The position numbers and the translations under genes are program-made. 20,750 nucleotides of DNA, taken from NCBI GenBank assembly GCA_030267965.1, contig BRYA01000189.1:6304-27053 (forward strand). Direction: 5' to 3'. Each line of letters starts with the position of its first letter. The first letter of the stretch is position 1. Positions 1 to 9,756 of this stretch are shown one piece after another. Under the pieces are notes generated by a model that was not told the origin of the DNA, did not search any database, and worked only from the letters and a program-made list of their open reading frames with translations. The stretch is from Triparma columacea. Its lineage: Eukaryota; Sar; Bolidophyceae; Parmales; Triparmaceae.

Positions 1-1642
1 CCAACTCCCCAAACACCTTCTTCTGGTCCTCCTCCAACTCAACACCCTCCCTCATCCTCTCCACCAAGGCCCCCCTGACCTCAGCATCAACCTCCTTCCC
101 GTTCCTCCTAAACTTCTCCTGCAACCTGTTGGCCTCAACAAGCTGATTCTTTGCAAGGTAGTCAATGGCATTGTCCATCACTGTCTTATGAATGCCACTA
201 AATTTCAGATCAACTGTTTGAATGCGTGTCACTCTGCAGATATTTGGGGTAACCTCAGCCATGATGTAGATTCCTCTTGTTACTCCAACTACAAAGCCGT
301 CCTTGCTAAGGTTGGTGAAGCTTGCCCCATAATATTTATGCAAAGGCACAAATCCTGTCATGTATGCAGTCTGGCCATTGTCCAATTTAGCCTCCTTCCA
401 CACAAACCAAATCTCAAATAGTCGATTGGTGGCCGCAGGGACCTTCATGCCCAAATGATAGTGCAAGCTTCTAGTTCCCTCAAAATTGTTCCTGATCACC
501 CTTGGTAAGTTCCCATTATCTTTGAAGTGTTTCTCAGACTTCTCAAATGTGTCAAGCAGAAATTGCTCTGCCAACACACCCTTTGCTGACTTGTCCACAG
601 TGACTCCAAAGGCTGCCCACACATTGTCCCCCTCTCTCCACAGGAACTTGTCAATGCCCTCCTTCAGTGTCCCCTTGATTCTCTTCCCCTTCATGTGAAG
701 TTCCTTCTCTAGCCTCCCAACCCTCTCCAACATTCCCTCCTCTTCTATTGTCAGAGGCGGTGCCCTTGGCATGACCTCCTCCACAAAGTGCATCTTCCTC
801 CGCTCGTCAATGACTGCAGGCTCTCTGAACTTCTTCCTGACCTCCTCCATGATACCCTTTACTGCTGCATATGCAGCCTTGACGTCTCCCTTCTTGGTCC
901 TGCCACTGTTCCTGCCTTCAACACTAGATGTCCTGGAACTCACACTCTTAAAGCTTTTGACTGTGTGAACATCAACTTCTGATTCCATCTCTGTTGCTCT
1001 CTCCTCTGCCTTAAGAGTTCCCACCATGGTGACTGCAGTTTGTCCGAACTCAAAGTCAGTGAAGCTGAGCTTGCCCTTAATGACACCCCGTTTGACAGTC
1101 TTGGTATTTGTTGACGCTAGAATTTCGACAAGCATGGCAGTTGCCTCATCAGAAAGGTCATCCTCGTCAAGGGGTGCCAACTCCATAATGTTCGTCGATT
1201 TGTCAGGAGATACGACTTTGATGTCGAGGAGAAATTCGACAAACTTATTCCCACTGCCGTAGTGCTGCCAGTAGACGAGTCTGTGAATGACTCCTTCCTC
1301 TTCGTCATACTCCTGGAGGGTCTTCCTTCGGAACTTGCCGTGCTCACAATCGGTGAGGAGAAAGTCAATGATCTTGTCTCGCTCGTTGTGGAAAACACCA
1401 GCGAGCTCCATAACCTTCACATCGACGCCGGTAGAGTTGTCGATAAGGCCTTCAATGGCTCCTTGGTCATCCAGAAGCTTCACAAGTTTACCTTGTTCGG
1501 GGCCAAGAGCCGTGTAATCGATATCTACGGGACCGTGTATTGCGGAGGGTGTGCGATTGGGGCCTGAGGGGAGCTCGGAGGCGAAGTCGGTCTTGTGGGC
1601 GTCATTCACGACTCCCACATCTGCTTCAACCTCACCCTCCAT
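1..1642 (-). CDS. START-like (lipid-binding helix-grip) domain protein, 3' part beyond window
   Basis: An uninterrupted frame of 547 codons starts at the ATG at 1642 (context GTCATGG) and runs off the left edge without a stop, so the C-terminus is missing. No intron is needed. Residues about 335-500 look like a START/SRPBCC helix-grip domain: WAAFGVTVDKSAKGVLAEQF opens it, then a strand-rich stretch with KVPAATNRLFEIWFVWKE and YMTGFVPLH, and a closing amphipathic helix around HKTVMDNAIDYLAKNQ. Residues 82-210 (RLVYWQHYG, NIMELAPLDEDD, GKLSFTDFEFG) may be an earlier degenerate copy. A basic, Ser/Thr-rich linker at 220-255 separates the halves. START domains bind lipids or sterols in the family; the ligand here is unknown. 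The domain call is by pattern only, and the fragment could continue into more START copies or a catalytic domain. The gene at the right edge also carries a START-like domain. Confidence 0.72.
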   Translation of the reverse strand, partial: MEGEVEADVGVVNDAHKTDFASELPSGPNRTPSAIHGPVDIDYTALGPEQGKLVKLLDDQGAIEGLIDNSTGVDVKVMELAGVFHNERDKIIDFLLTDCEHGKFRRKTLQEYDEEEGVIHRLVYWQHYGSGNKFVEFLLDIKVVSPDKSTNIMELAPLDEDDLSDEATAMLVEILASTNTKTVKRGVIKGKLSFTDFEFGQTAVTMVGTLKAEERATEMESEVDVHTVKSFKSVSSRTSSVEGRNSGRTKKGDVKAAYAAVKGIMEEVRKKFREPAVIDERRKMHFVEEVMPRAPPLTIEEEGMLERVGRLEKELHMKGKRIKGTLKEGIDKFLWREGDNVWAAFGVTVDKSAKGVLAEQFLLDTFEKSEKHFKDNGNLPRVIRNNFEGTRSLHYHLGMKVPAATNRLFEIWFVWKEAKLDNGQTAYMTGFVPLHKYYGASFTNLSKDGFVVGVTRGIYIMAEVTPNICRVTRIQTVDLKFSGIHKTVMDNAIDYLAKNQLVEANRLQEKFRRNGKEVDAEVRGALVERMREGVELEEDQKKVFGEL

Positions 1643-1671
1643 GACGATCTTGATTGGGTGCTGAAAATCAT
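1607..1671 (-). promoter_or_regulatory. Possible upstream ORF overlapping the start codon
   Basis: An ATG at 1671, 29 nt before the proposed start and in another frame, opens a 21-codon frame that ends in TGA inside the main coding region. If the transcript includes it, it could lower initiation at 1642. The transcription start is unknown, so this is only a possibility. Confidence 0.25.
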
Positions 1672-2490
1672 GCGTTCGCGATCGACGTGCGTTAGAAAAG
1701 GTGGCGGAGTGGCGATTTAAGGTGTGAGTAAAGATATCGTAAGTTGGCATTATTCGTATGTGCGTCATTATAGCGCGTTTTTGTATTTTCCAAAATTACC
1801 CATTCCAAAGCCCAGAACAGCAAAAGAGAGAAAAGGCGTTGGGGGCTTCCGGGCTCCTCGGTCTTTCCTCGTCTTTTCCTCCTTCCTCCCTCCTTCCTCC
1901 CTCCCCTCGCCATTTCCCCACTCTCTCCCCCCTCCCCCGATCACCCGCCCTCCCAGCTTACCTCTTCACCCCAAAACCTGTAGCCCCACTCCTCCAAGGG
2001 TCCCAAGAAGTTGTCAACAAGACAAGCCTCGGGATGTCCTAGGTTTTAAATCCCTTGTCACCGTCTTTCCTTAATTAGTTTGTGTCGGGGTGGTTTTATT
2101 TGCTTTGTTAGTATTGTCACCGCTAATAGTCGATAATATCTCCTCACAGCACAAGCTTAGCAAAGGCAACACAATTTGCCCTAAATCCTTCCCAACTCAC
2201 AACACCCATATCCAGCCAGCAAATCTACGCAATTGCCCTTGGTACTGTCAACTTCCTGCCTCGCCCTCCCACCCCCAACTATCCCAACGCATCGTTCATA
2301 TTCCACAATTCCCTCCCTCTTCCAACTCGGCCTTTCAAGCACTCTACCCTTCCCGCGTCCAAATCATTCGTCTTCCAGCCCCCCTTCTCCTCGTCCCCTC
2401 CGTCACGATCCCAGCACTGCAACCGTCGTTATCCATGAACATACTCAGTGCTGTGCTGCTCAACAAAAATAACTTTCTTTTACAAAAACA
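1643..2490. other. 848-bp gap without a supported gene
   Basis: The gap lies between two minus-strand genes and should hold the promoter and 5' UTR of the left gene and the 3' UTR of the right gene. Its plus strand is strongly pyrimidine-rich around 1855-1950, with runs of cctccct type. The open frames present (for example 2090-2494 on plus, which starts at GTG) are low-complexity Pro/Ser/Leu translations of CT-rich DNA with no recognisable domain. I see no tRNA, snRNA or other RNA gene. A small noncoding RNA or unrecognised exon cannot be excluded. Confidence 0.5.
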
Positions 2491-4362
2491 TTAACCATTA
2501 TACACCTCCTCAAAACCGTACACTCCGGTCCCCCAAACTGTTTTCCCTGCGATGCGCAGTTTCGGGTGCTCTCTTGCAATCCGCTGCTTGACATCACCCC
2601 CCCCTGACCACGGATGCTGCATTTCCTCTTTTATGTATAGTTCAGAAATCGCGTTGGTAGTTGCGTATCGAGTGATGATGTTGTCCTCGAACACTGGGTC
2701 AACAACCTTTTTGTCGCGGAACATGTTGATGCCATCACTGTGTTCATTCACGTTGATATCGTGGTATACGTCGCTCTCCAGCAACTTCTCCTTAAAGTAT
2801 TTTTCCCTGGCCCTGAAAGCGCGCCCCCTGCGCTGGAGCCACCTCCTCGTCCTTTCGTCCTCTTTCTTTAAGTAGCGGGTCACCTCCAGTATGTCCTTGG
2901 TACTAACAAGGTCGTCGCTCTCGCTTCCGATCATGTAGTGCTTATCGTCGAGAGCCCTCTTTATGCGCTTGAAGATTTCATTCGCCCTGACCTGATACTT
3001 TTCTGCCAGGGCAGGGAAGGAGTCGAAGAACGCTTCAACCTCGATCCTGCACTTGGGGCAGTATGTCATTGACATCCTGCAGGTGGTACAATTCATGATT
3101 GAGTCGTGCAGGAGCTCTTTCCTCTTCTCCTGCTCGGTCTTTCTGTGCGGCGCTGCAGTGGCAACCGATTGCCTCCTGATTTTTTCGAATTCCATGGCCC
3201 TCTTCTTGGAGTCGTTACCCGCCTGCCTTTGGTTCACCTTCTTTATGTTCTCGAGCATTTCCTTCTTCTCCTCGTTCTTGGCGATTTGGTTCAGTCGCTT
3301 CTTCTCCCTCCTTGCAACCCAAACGGCCTCCTTCTTCGCCTTTGCCCTATCGTCGTTGATTAACGTCCTGGTAACGCGAGGGAACCTCGCAGATAGCCTA
3401 CCGGAGGCTTCCAGGTACTCTTCCTGGGCGTAGTCGTCAATGCCGCTATCGTTGTCCTCATCGCTCTCCCCTTCGCTTGCACTTCCTATTCTTTCCTCGT
3501 TGTGCTCACCCAGGTCTGACATTGTCTCCATCACGTGGCTTTTCCAGTACTTCTCCACCTGCATTACCCCCTCCCCCCCCCATTCCCCCTCCCCCCCCCC
3601 CCCCTCACCACCCCCACCACTGCCGTGCGTGTCAGTCGTCGCCATCATGCAGATATTTAGGCTTCCTGCGTCGAGGGAGAGGGTTGGCGAGGGAGGCAGA
3701 TTGTCCTCTCTCCTTGGCAAGCCCTCTTGCCCGAACTGTCCGCTGGTTCCTCCAAAGATTGTTGGGTGCTTCCCTGCCTTGATGAAGCCGTAGGGTGTCG
3801 TCTTGCGCCGTAACTTTTCCATTTGGTGCTGCTTCCTTTTCTGCTGCTGCTGCAGCTTCACTTCCACGTCCTCCTTGCTCACGTCCTCAATTTCCGATTC
3901 CGTCTCCGAGTCTGAGTCCTCCTCCTCACTGCTGCTGGAGAAGGGATCGTAACCAACGGGGGCCTCAGTGGTGTCAATGATCCTCGTCCTCGTGCCGCCG
4001 TCGCTCTCCCTTGCTATCACAGATTTAGCCTCTTTCAAAACGGCGTCTTCCAGCTTGGCAAGCTTCTTTGTTACTCCCTTGCTAACTTGTTGCATTGTGG
4101 TTGGGTTTGATGTGACCTCCAGCAGTCTATTGTACTTACGGTAGTTTTGAAGTTCCAGCTTGGTGAAACTTCTGGTTGCAATGTCGGTTACATCTTCTTC
4201 TTCTGCCAGGGTTGCCGTCTTTACCTTTGGCTTGTTGGAGTTAACGCCTACAGGCCGAACAACTTTGGCTGACTTGCTCCCCATGCTCGCTTTCACGCGA
4301 AATACTTTATTGCCTTTACGTGCAACGACGTAGTCCCCCGTTCTGTCGAATTCGGACCACAT
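2491..4362 (-). CDS. Acidic/basic coiled protein with C4 zinc-type motif, unknown function
   Basis: Single-exon frame of 623 residues from the ATG at 4362 (MWSEFDRTGD); five further in-frame codons upstream begin only with GTG. I do not recognise the family. In order: a Lys-rich N-terminus; an acidic Ser/Glu block near 141-165; a Gln/Lys stretch (QQQQKRKQHQ) near 171-180; a Gly/Glu linker near 247-265 made by G-rich DNA; a second acidic block near 291-315; a charged helical segment (VARREKKRLNQIAKNEEKKE) near 349-370; and a C4 motif with C425, C428, C435 and C438 (CTTCRMSMTYCPKC), likely one Zn site. A well-conserved-looking tail follows (EVTRYLKKEDERTRRWLQRR, then HPWSGGGDV). A 14-C run at 3591-3604 lies in the linker, a hotspot for slippage or base-call error. 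The gene is divergent from the membrane-protein gene with 103 bp between starts. Confidence 0.75.
   Translation of the reverse strand: MWSEFDRTGDYVVARKGNKVFRVKASMGSKSAKVVRPVGVNSNKPKVKTATLAEEEDVTDIATRSFTKLELQNYRKYNRLLEVTSNPTTMQQVSKGVTKKLAKLEDAVLKEAKSVIARESDGGTRTRIIDTTEAPVGYDPFSSSSEEEDSDSETESEIEDVSKEDVEVKLQQQQKRKQHQMEKLRRKTTPYGFIKAGKHPTIFGGTSGQFGQEGLPRREDNLPPSPTLSLDAGSLNICMMATTDTHGSGGGGEGGGGEGEWGGEGVMQVEKYWKSHVMETMSDLGEHNEERIGSASEGESDEDNDSGIDDYAQEEYLEASGRLSARFPRVTRTLINDDRAKAKKEAVWVARREKKRLNQIAKNEEKKEMLENIKKVNQRQAGNDSKKRAMEFEKIRRQSVATAAPHRKTEQEKRKELLHDSIMNCTTCRMSMTYCPKCRIEVEAFFDSFPALAEKYQVRANEIFKRIKRALDDKHYMIGSESDDLVSTKDILEVTRYLKKEDERTRRWLQRRGRAFRAREKYFKEKLLESDVYHDINVNEHSDGINMFRDKKVVDPVFEDNIITRYATTNAISELYIKEEMQHPWSGGGDVKQRIAREHPKLRIAGKTVWGTGVYGFEEVYNG
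3559..3608 (-). repeat. G-homopolymer-rich tract inside the coding region, including a 14-nt C run
   Basis: On the plus strand this is almost pure C with a 14-nt C run at 3591-3604 and further C runs of 8-9. It encodes a Gly/Glu linker on the minus strand. It is bounded by intron-like GTGAG and GCAG, but removing its 50 nt would break the frame, so it is read as coding. It could form G-quadruplexes. Confidence 0.6.
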
Positions 4363-4465
4363 GGCTCCCACACACACAAAGCAAACTGGTCAGATTTCTG
4401 GGCTTCCAGCTTCCATCGACTTCCCCAGTCCAATCCAAGGAACCATTTTCCTAAACTGAGATAAG
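4363..4465. promoter_or_regulatory. Compact divergent promoter region
   Basis: Only 103 bp separate the start codons of the minus-strand C4-motif gene and the plus-strand membrane-protein gene, so both promoters and 5' UTRs must fit here or overlap coding sequence. A CACACACAAA run borders the minus start. I see no clear TATA box. Confidence 0.5.
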
Positions 4466-5657
4466 ATGGAAACCGAAACTGCAGTTTGGTACGGGCTCCT
4501 GTGTGTGTTTGCAGGTGAGTATTGATGGTGCCCTTGACCCCGATCAATCCTCTTTGGATCTTGTTTGGTCATGCTTCGACACCCTTTCGTACGACCAAGC
4601 TAACATGTCAACCTTTTTACCTTGCGTATCCCATCACAGCGTTCAATGTCGTTCTGACGATCCGCGAATACAAAAAGCAGAAGTGGAGCACTTCTGATGT
4701 CCTTGACTATGGTTATCAGTCTAAGATGTTCTATCTGTGCATCCCTTTTGTCTTTGAGTGCGCATACCGTTCCGTCCTACCCCGAATTGACATTCCTCGC
4801 ATGTGCTTCTTCGACGTGTGGCCGAATATGGTTCTCTTCGGTCGTCTCTCTGCTTTCGTTGGGGAATGGTGTTGGATGCTACAGATCAGCCTTGCCCTCC
4901 AGAAGATCCTAGGGGAGCTCGACATCGTGACGGAGAAGAAGGTGAGAAACTCCTGAACATCTCTTCGCTCATCCCTCGCTCACTCCATCGCATCCCAGGG
5001 TTGCTGCACCTCCTTGGTCGCAGCGAGGAGGGTTGCTTCCCTCCTCCCCTTCATCTGTCTCCTCGCCGAGTGCTTCGGGACCGCCGGACCCGTCACCACT
5101 AACAACCTCTGGTGCATCTTCGAAGCCTGCACGTGGACAACAATGTTCACGATCACTACTCTATGTGCACTCATCGTCAGGAGGAGCCTGAAGGAGGTGA
5201 GACCTGACATTTGCTCGTCCGTTGCGCAAAATCCTATGTACTAACGCGACCGTTCGCTCTTTCCTCGCTCCTACCCCCATCGTCATAGATCGGGGGCTCC
5301 AACAAGGCCGTCTCCCGTTTCAACAACGTCCTCATTCTAACTGGCTTCGTTTACGTTCCTTACATGCTCATTTCAAATATCCCACTGTATGTTCAGCGCT
5401 ACCACGAGGATCAAGACAACGGCGTCGAATACATTTCCTTCTCCGAGGGCCTCCCCGACATTGCCTATTGCCATGATGCCTCAACAAAGTGGGAGGACTG
5501 GAAGGAGGACGCCGGCTGGATGGTCGGATACTTCGGCCCTGCCGTTTGGACTAGCGTGTGGCTAATGAACGCCCCTAGCATCCTCAGGGACGAGGTCAAG
5601 AGGTCAGACGACGACAACGAGGTCACGGGCAATTCATTTGCCGTCACATTGCTTTGA
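4466..5657 (+). CDS. Seven-pass membrane protein, conserved-looking, unknown function (4 exons)
   Basis: Four exons, inferred from splice sites and phase: 4466-4514, 4640-4941, 4999-5196 and 5289-5657, giving 305 residues. Introns are 125, 57 and 92 nt; the third contains a perfect TACTAAC at 5239-5245. Hydrophobic segments lie near residues 8-24, 46-63, 80-103, 125-143, 160-177, 196-217 and 260-277, so about seven membrane passes are expected. Notable motifs are FFDVWPN (73-79), GRLSAFVGEWCWMLQIS (84-100), LLAECFG (138-144) and NNLWCIFEACTW (152-163); the Glu residues in membrane-like stretches may be functional. Cys145-free loops are polar, and the C-terminus is acidic. I have the impression of an uncharacterised protist family of this shape but cannot name it; no function is claimed. 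The start is the first ATG after the divergent spacer. Confidence 0.82.
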
Positions 5658-5782
5658 TGTTGTAGTTCTTCCGTTTGGCAATGAGGATGATGGGAAGGAG
5701 CGATCGAAGCGACAAAAGCAATCCTACTCTTTTTGCTTTACAAACACAAAATATTTTTACAGTACGTTGTATCCACAGTCCT

Positions 5783-8017
5783 TCAGAATGCTCCAAAGTC
5801 CGTCCCGACCAAGCCCACTTCTATTCCTTTTTCCCCCTCCTCTTCCTCCTCAAGGCCGCGGGATCTTGAGCCACCCTCCCTCGAACTCAGTCTCTTGGAC
5901 ATTCTGATGGTCTTTTGTCTTGTCTTCATTGCCCTGATCTCTGATGCGGACATGGCTGCCCTGTCGTCCCTAAAGTACACAGGTACGCCGTGGACGATCT
6001 TTACCACCTTCTTCTTGACCGGTCTCCTCCCCTTGAGCAGCTGCTCGTCTACCTTGGCGTTTCGCTCGTCAAAGACGACGGGCTTGTTGATGCCCTTCAT
6101 GGCGACGGCGTAATCGGGGGGTGCGTAGCCGCTCCCTCCGGCCTTAAGACCGCTCGCGTTAAGGGCAGAGCACTCCAAGACCAGGGGATCTTTCCCCCTC
6201 CCCGCTGCGCTCTTCACTGTTGGTCCTTTTCGCACTATTGTCATTCTGCCAGCCAGCTTCATCCGTTCTTTCTTTGCTTTCCTTTTCATTTCTACCTCCC
6301 TCCTTCTCTTAGCCTCCTGTCCTGTGTATTCTTTTCCGCTGAACTTTTTCGTGACTCCACCCAAACCTTTCCTCATGGCATCGTTCATGTAGCTTATCTG
6401 CACCTTAGCATTCACGTGGAGCGTGGGCGTCTTCAGGGCACCGTCGCTCACGTAGCTCCTTCCGAGCTTGACGGACTTGTTGGTCATGTTTGGTACTTGG
6501 TCTGCCATCCATTCTCTATCCCTCGTCTCTATGGCAAGCATGGTCGCCCCCTTCGGCACACCCTGGACCTCCCTGTAGGTGTCCCTCGGTTTGACGTTCC
6601 CTTCCCCCCTTAGAAACTCTGCGGTTTGCTTCGCCGGGTTATGCATGTCACACAGCGCATCGAGAATAACATCGTTGTGCTGGCTCGGTGGGTTATTATT
6701 GGTAGCAAGCATGCTCTTCGTCGGGGCGTACATGCTCGATTTGGCCGAGGAGTGCATTGCCGACTCCTGCGAACCAGCGTCCTCCTCCCTCGAGGTTGCC
6801 CCAGCCACCTCTGAGTCCTTCTTCTCCTCCTCGCTGACTTCGTCCCCGTAGCTCACAGTGACCCCGTGGGGCTGGTGGGAGGCCACCATGCCCCAACAGT
6901 ATGTGCAGTAAACCTTGTTCGACGTTTGCGACCAGAACACTGCCTCGAGGACTCTGTTGAACTTGCCCCTGCACATTTCGAGGTCGCACCAGATCGTCTT
7001 TGGTTTAATTTCTGAAGGTTCCCTTGTCAAAGGGGGCGAAAAGCCGAGGGTCAAATCCTCCGTCGATCCCTCTCCCTGGGATGCCATCTTCCCCCCGGAC
7101 ACTCCTCCTCTGCTTGCCGATCTCCTGCTATGCTTTGGGGACATCGATGCCTTTTCTCCCGATGTTCTCAGGTCCGCGGCACTCGTCGACCTCAGTGAGC
7201 CCCCGACGAGTCCTGCGGAGTACGGAGGCGGAGAATTTGAGTTCCTTCCCCCGTCGAAAGACGGGCTAAAACTGGAGGTGTCAAACAGCGGGCTGCTGGC
7301 CCTATTATCAGCCCCCACTGAGGGGGTCCTTCTCACGTGCACGACCGGCGTCGCCACTGAGATCTCCGTGTCAATGCCATCCCCGTCAAAGCCCTCGACG
7401 CTGATGTCGTTTAGAGGCTCGTTGAGTTGAGAGACTTCGTTCGCTTCTACCTTCAGGTCGCCTTCCCCTGCCTCTGACTCTGCGTCAGGTGCCGTCTCCC
7501 TGTACAGCTCCCCTTCGACTTCAGACTCTGCCTTCACCTCGTCCTTTGAATCCAACACCTTGGGCTCATAGGTCGCGTGCTGCTGTTGGTACAAGTTGTA
7601 GGCTTCCTCCCGGTAGAGTTCCGTGAGAAACTGCTGCTTCTCGTGCTTCTCCTGCAGGTACTCCTGGACATTCTTCCTCCCGCTGATACCGGCCCTGAAC
7701 CTGAGAATGTCCATCTTGTTGTTGATCTTGGTGTCGTCTACTGAAGGGTGCGGTGCCTTGTTGGAAATTTTCAGCTCCGCGACCTCGTCTGCCATCTTTA
7801 TCACGTTCTTCAGGGAAATTGCTCCCTTGAATCCGTAGCCTCTGGCCGCTTCAAACTTTGCAGCTCTCTTTATGTTGTACTTCGCCCCCTTTTCTATCGA
7901 TTTCTTGACCTCCTCGACAATTTCTTCTTCATCCTTGGGTGGCCGAATTGCAAAGTTGAAAGTGTAGGTGTCAAGGGACTGATTCGAAAGCGGAATTTCG
8001 CCCGCCGCCCTCTCTTC

Positions 8018-8048
<31 letters not shown>

Positions 8049-9756
8049 AACTTCTTTCCATCGTTGTGCCTCTGTCGTCGGTCCACCTTGACCTCCTCGA
8101 CGGACGGCATTTGCAAGCTTGAAGTCTCGCTGGGTGCAATCAAGCCTGCCAGCTTGATGCCCTTCTTCAAGGTCAGCTGGGATATCGTGTCGTAGCTAAT
8201 GCAGGCCATGGGATCCTCCCTGGGTTTGTCCCTAACCTTTGACTCCAGCCTCTTGTTCAATCTGATATCGGGGGGCGGCCATACCTGGGTTGCGGGTTGG
8301 CAGGAGGTGAGCGGTGTCGTAATTTGTCTTCGTACCTTACTCCTTTTCTCCTTGTCTGAATCCCCTTTCGTACGCCACTTACCTTGCCCTCTTTGGCCTT
8401 CAAGTTCATAATCTTTCCCACAGTGGACCTCCTCTGCTCCGCGTCGGCGTATAGATTGGTGGAGTTTGAAATTCTTCTATTGACGACTTCCGCTGCGCTC
8501 TCCACGAAGCCCCCCGCCACCAGGTCCTGCTCGTGGCCAGTAAGGGTTATGGCCTGGGAACCCTCGACGCTCATCTTGAACACGTCAGGGTTCTCGAGGC
8601 CTGGTGTAAAGTCAGGGGACGAGGGGGAACCTGGGGGGGAGCCCCTGAAGAGCTTGGGAGGGGCGGGGGGAGAGAGCTGCTTTGTCGGGGTCATGGAGAA
8701 GTTGAACATGGCGAAGTCTCGAGAGTGAGGCCTCGCCACCGCCATATCAGAAGCCCCGGTGTCGGGCCTGCCGAGAGGGCTGCTGTTACCTGCCCGAGAT
8801 CCCGGCCTGGAGATTATTTTCACCTCGATCGGGGAAGCGCTAGACGGCATGCTAAGGACGTTGTTGCCGTTGTTGCTATTGCTGTTGGTATTGCTGTTAC
8901 TGTTACTGTTCGTAATTTGGAGGGGGGAGGTTACGCCTATAGTCGGGGACGTTATTGTTCCTGCACCCGATCCAACTCCCTCTCCCAATCCCAATCCCAC
9001 CCCAACCCCCACAAGTGCGGCTGCAGATGCATCTGCAGCTAATGGGGCAGCGGTGGGCCCCAGCTTTTCGTACCCCTTGGGCGCGCTGAGTAGCATCCTC
9101 CCTGTGAACTCGAAATAGTCTTCCTTCTTGCTCGTCGCGCAGTATTTCTTGGATAGGTCCAGCCAGGCCTCCCCGAACTGCTCAAATGTAAGGGGATCAG
9201 AAGAGGGCGGCAGGTTCGCGGAAGAGGAGTTAAGGATGGGCAAGGACTTCTCTCTAACATTGAGGTCCGGGGTCTTTGAGCTCACTACGAAGCTGTGGTC
9301 CCCCTTCTTGGAGTACCAGTTGGTCGGGAGCAGGACAGATGCCTGCTCCACTGCAGCGATCAGCCTCTGGAAGAGGGCGCGGGGCATGGGGCCCGGTTTC
9401 CTGGGGAGGAATGCAGCGTTCACTGCCTGAGGCTGCTGAACTTCTCCGCCGACCATTGCGAGGTCCCAGAGCTTCCCCAAGGCAGTCTTCACTTCGGCCT
9501 CATCATTAAAGGAGGAAGGGTTATTATTCCCCCTGTTCACGACAATTGGAGCCGTCGAAGATAGCGGCACAGCCACCTCCAGACCCAAGGGGTCCGAAAA
9601 TGGGTGGCCCTTGTTGGGTCTGAAAGCACCCCCCTCGCCTCGGCTGTTGGGGAGACTTTGTCTCTCCACCTTCTCATCTATAGATACAGACAGCTCGTCC
9701 TCCATTCCCTCACCGTACTCCGTAGACCAGCCCCTCATCTGATGATTGCTGGTCAT
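5783..9756 (-). CDS. Large protein of unknown function, 1291 aa, two exons, Cys-pair zinc-type motif
   Basis: Exon 1 is 9756-8383 (458 codons) and exon 2 is 8284-5783 (833 residues plus stop). A 98-nt intron (GTAAGTGG...AACCCAG) joins them in phase 0 as KEGK then VWPPPDIRLNK. Without splicing these look like two genes, the second lacking an ATG. The N-terminal half has a charged globular segment near 86-235 (ALGKLWDLAM, FEQFGEAWLDLSKKYC) and then Asn/Ser- and Gly-rich low complexity near 255-310. Exon 2 has a 9-Gln run (538-546), a charged helical region near 575-700 (KFEAARGYGFKGAISLKN, GRKNVQEYLQEKHE), acidic and Ser-rich linkers, a probable Zn site (C891, C896, C918, C921; WCDLEMC ... YCTYC) and a basic C-terminal third. 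I recognise no family. The long disordered stretches suggest a scaffold or cytoskeletal role, but that is a guess. It converges on the membrane-protein gene (125 bp) and diverges from eRF3. Confidence 0.78.
8015..8048 (-). repeat. CAG trinucleotide repeat encoding poly-Gln
   Basis: Eight CAG codons and one CAA on the minus strand encode nine glutamines within the 1291-residue protein. Such tracts change length by slippage, so length polymorphism is likely. Confidence 0.85.
8866..8912 (-). repeat. Degenerate trinucleotide/hexanucleotide repeat encoding Asn/Ser run
   Basis: On plus the stretch is an imperfect series of ttgctg/ttactg units. On minus it encodes NSNSNSNTNSNSNNGNN within the large two-exon protein. 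It is low complexity and probably disordered. Confidence 0.7.

Noticed and set aside
2090..2494. 134-codon plus-strand frame
   Set aside because: Starts at GTG, low-complexity Pro/Ser/Leu translation of CT-rich DNA, no domain, and it overlaps the 3' end of the minus-strand gene.
3559..3608. Possible 50-nt intron in the C4-motif gene (GTGAG ... TAATGCAG on minus)
   Set aside because: Removing 50 nt breaks a frame that is open on both sides, there is no pyrimidine tract, and no CTMAC motif is present.
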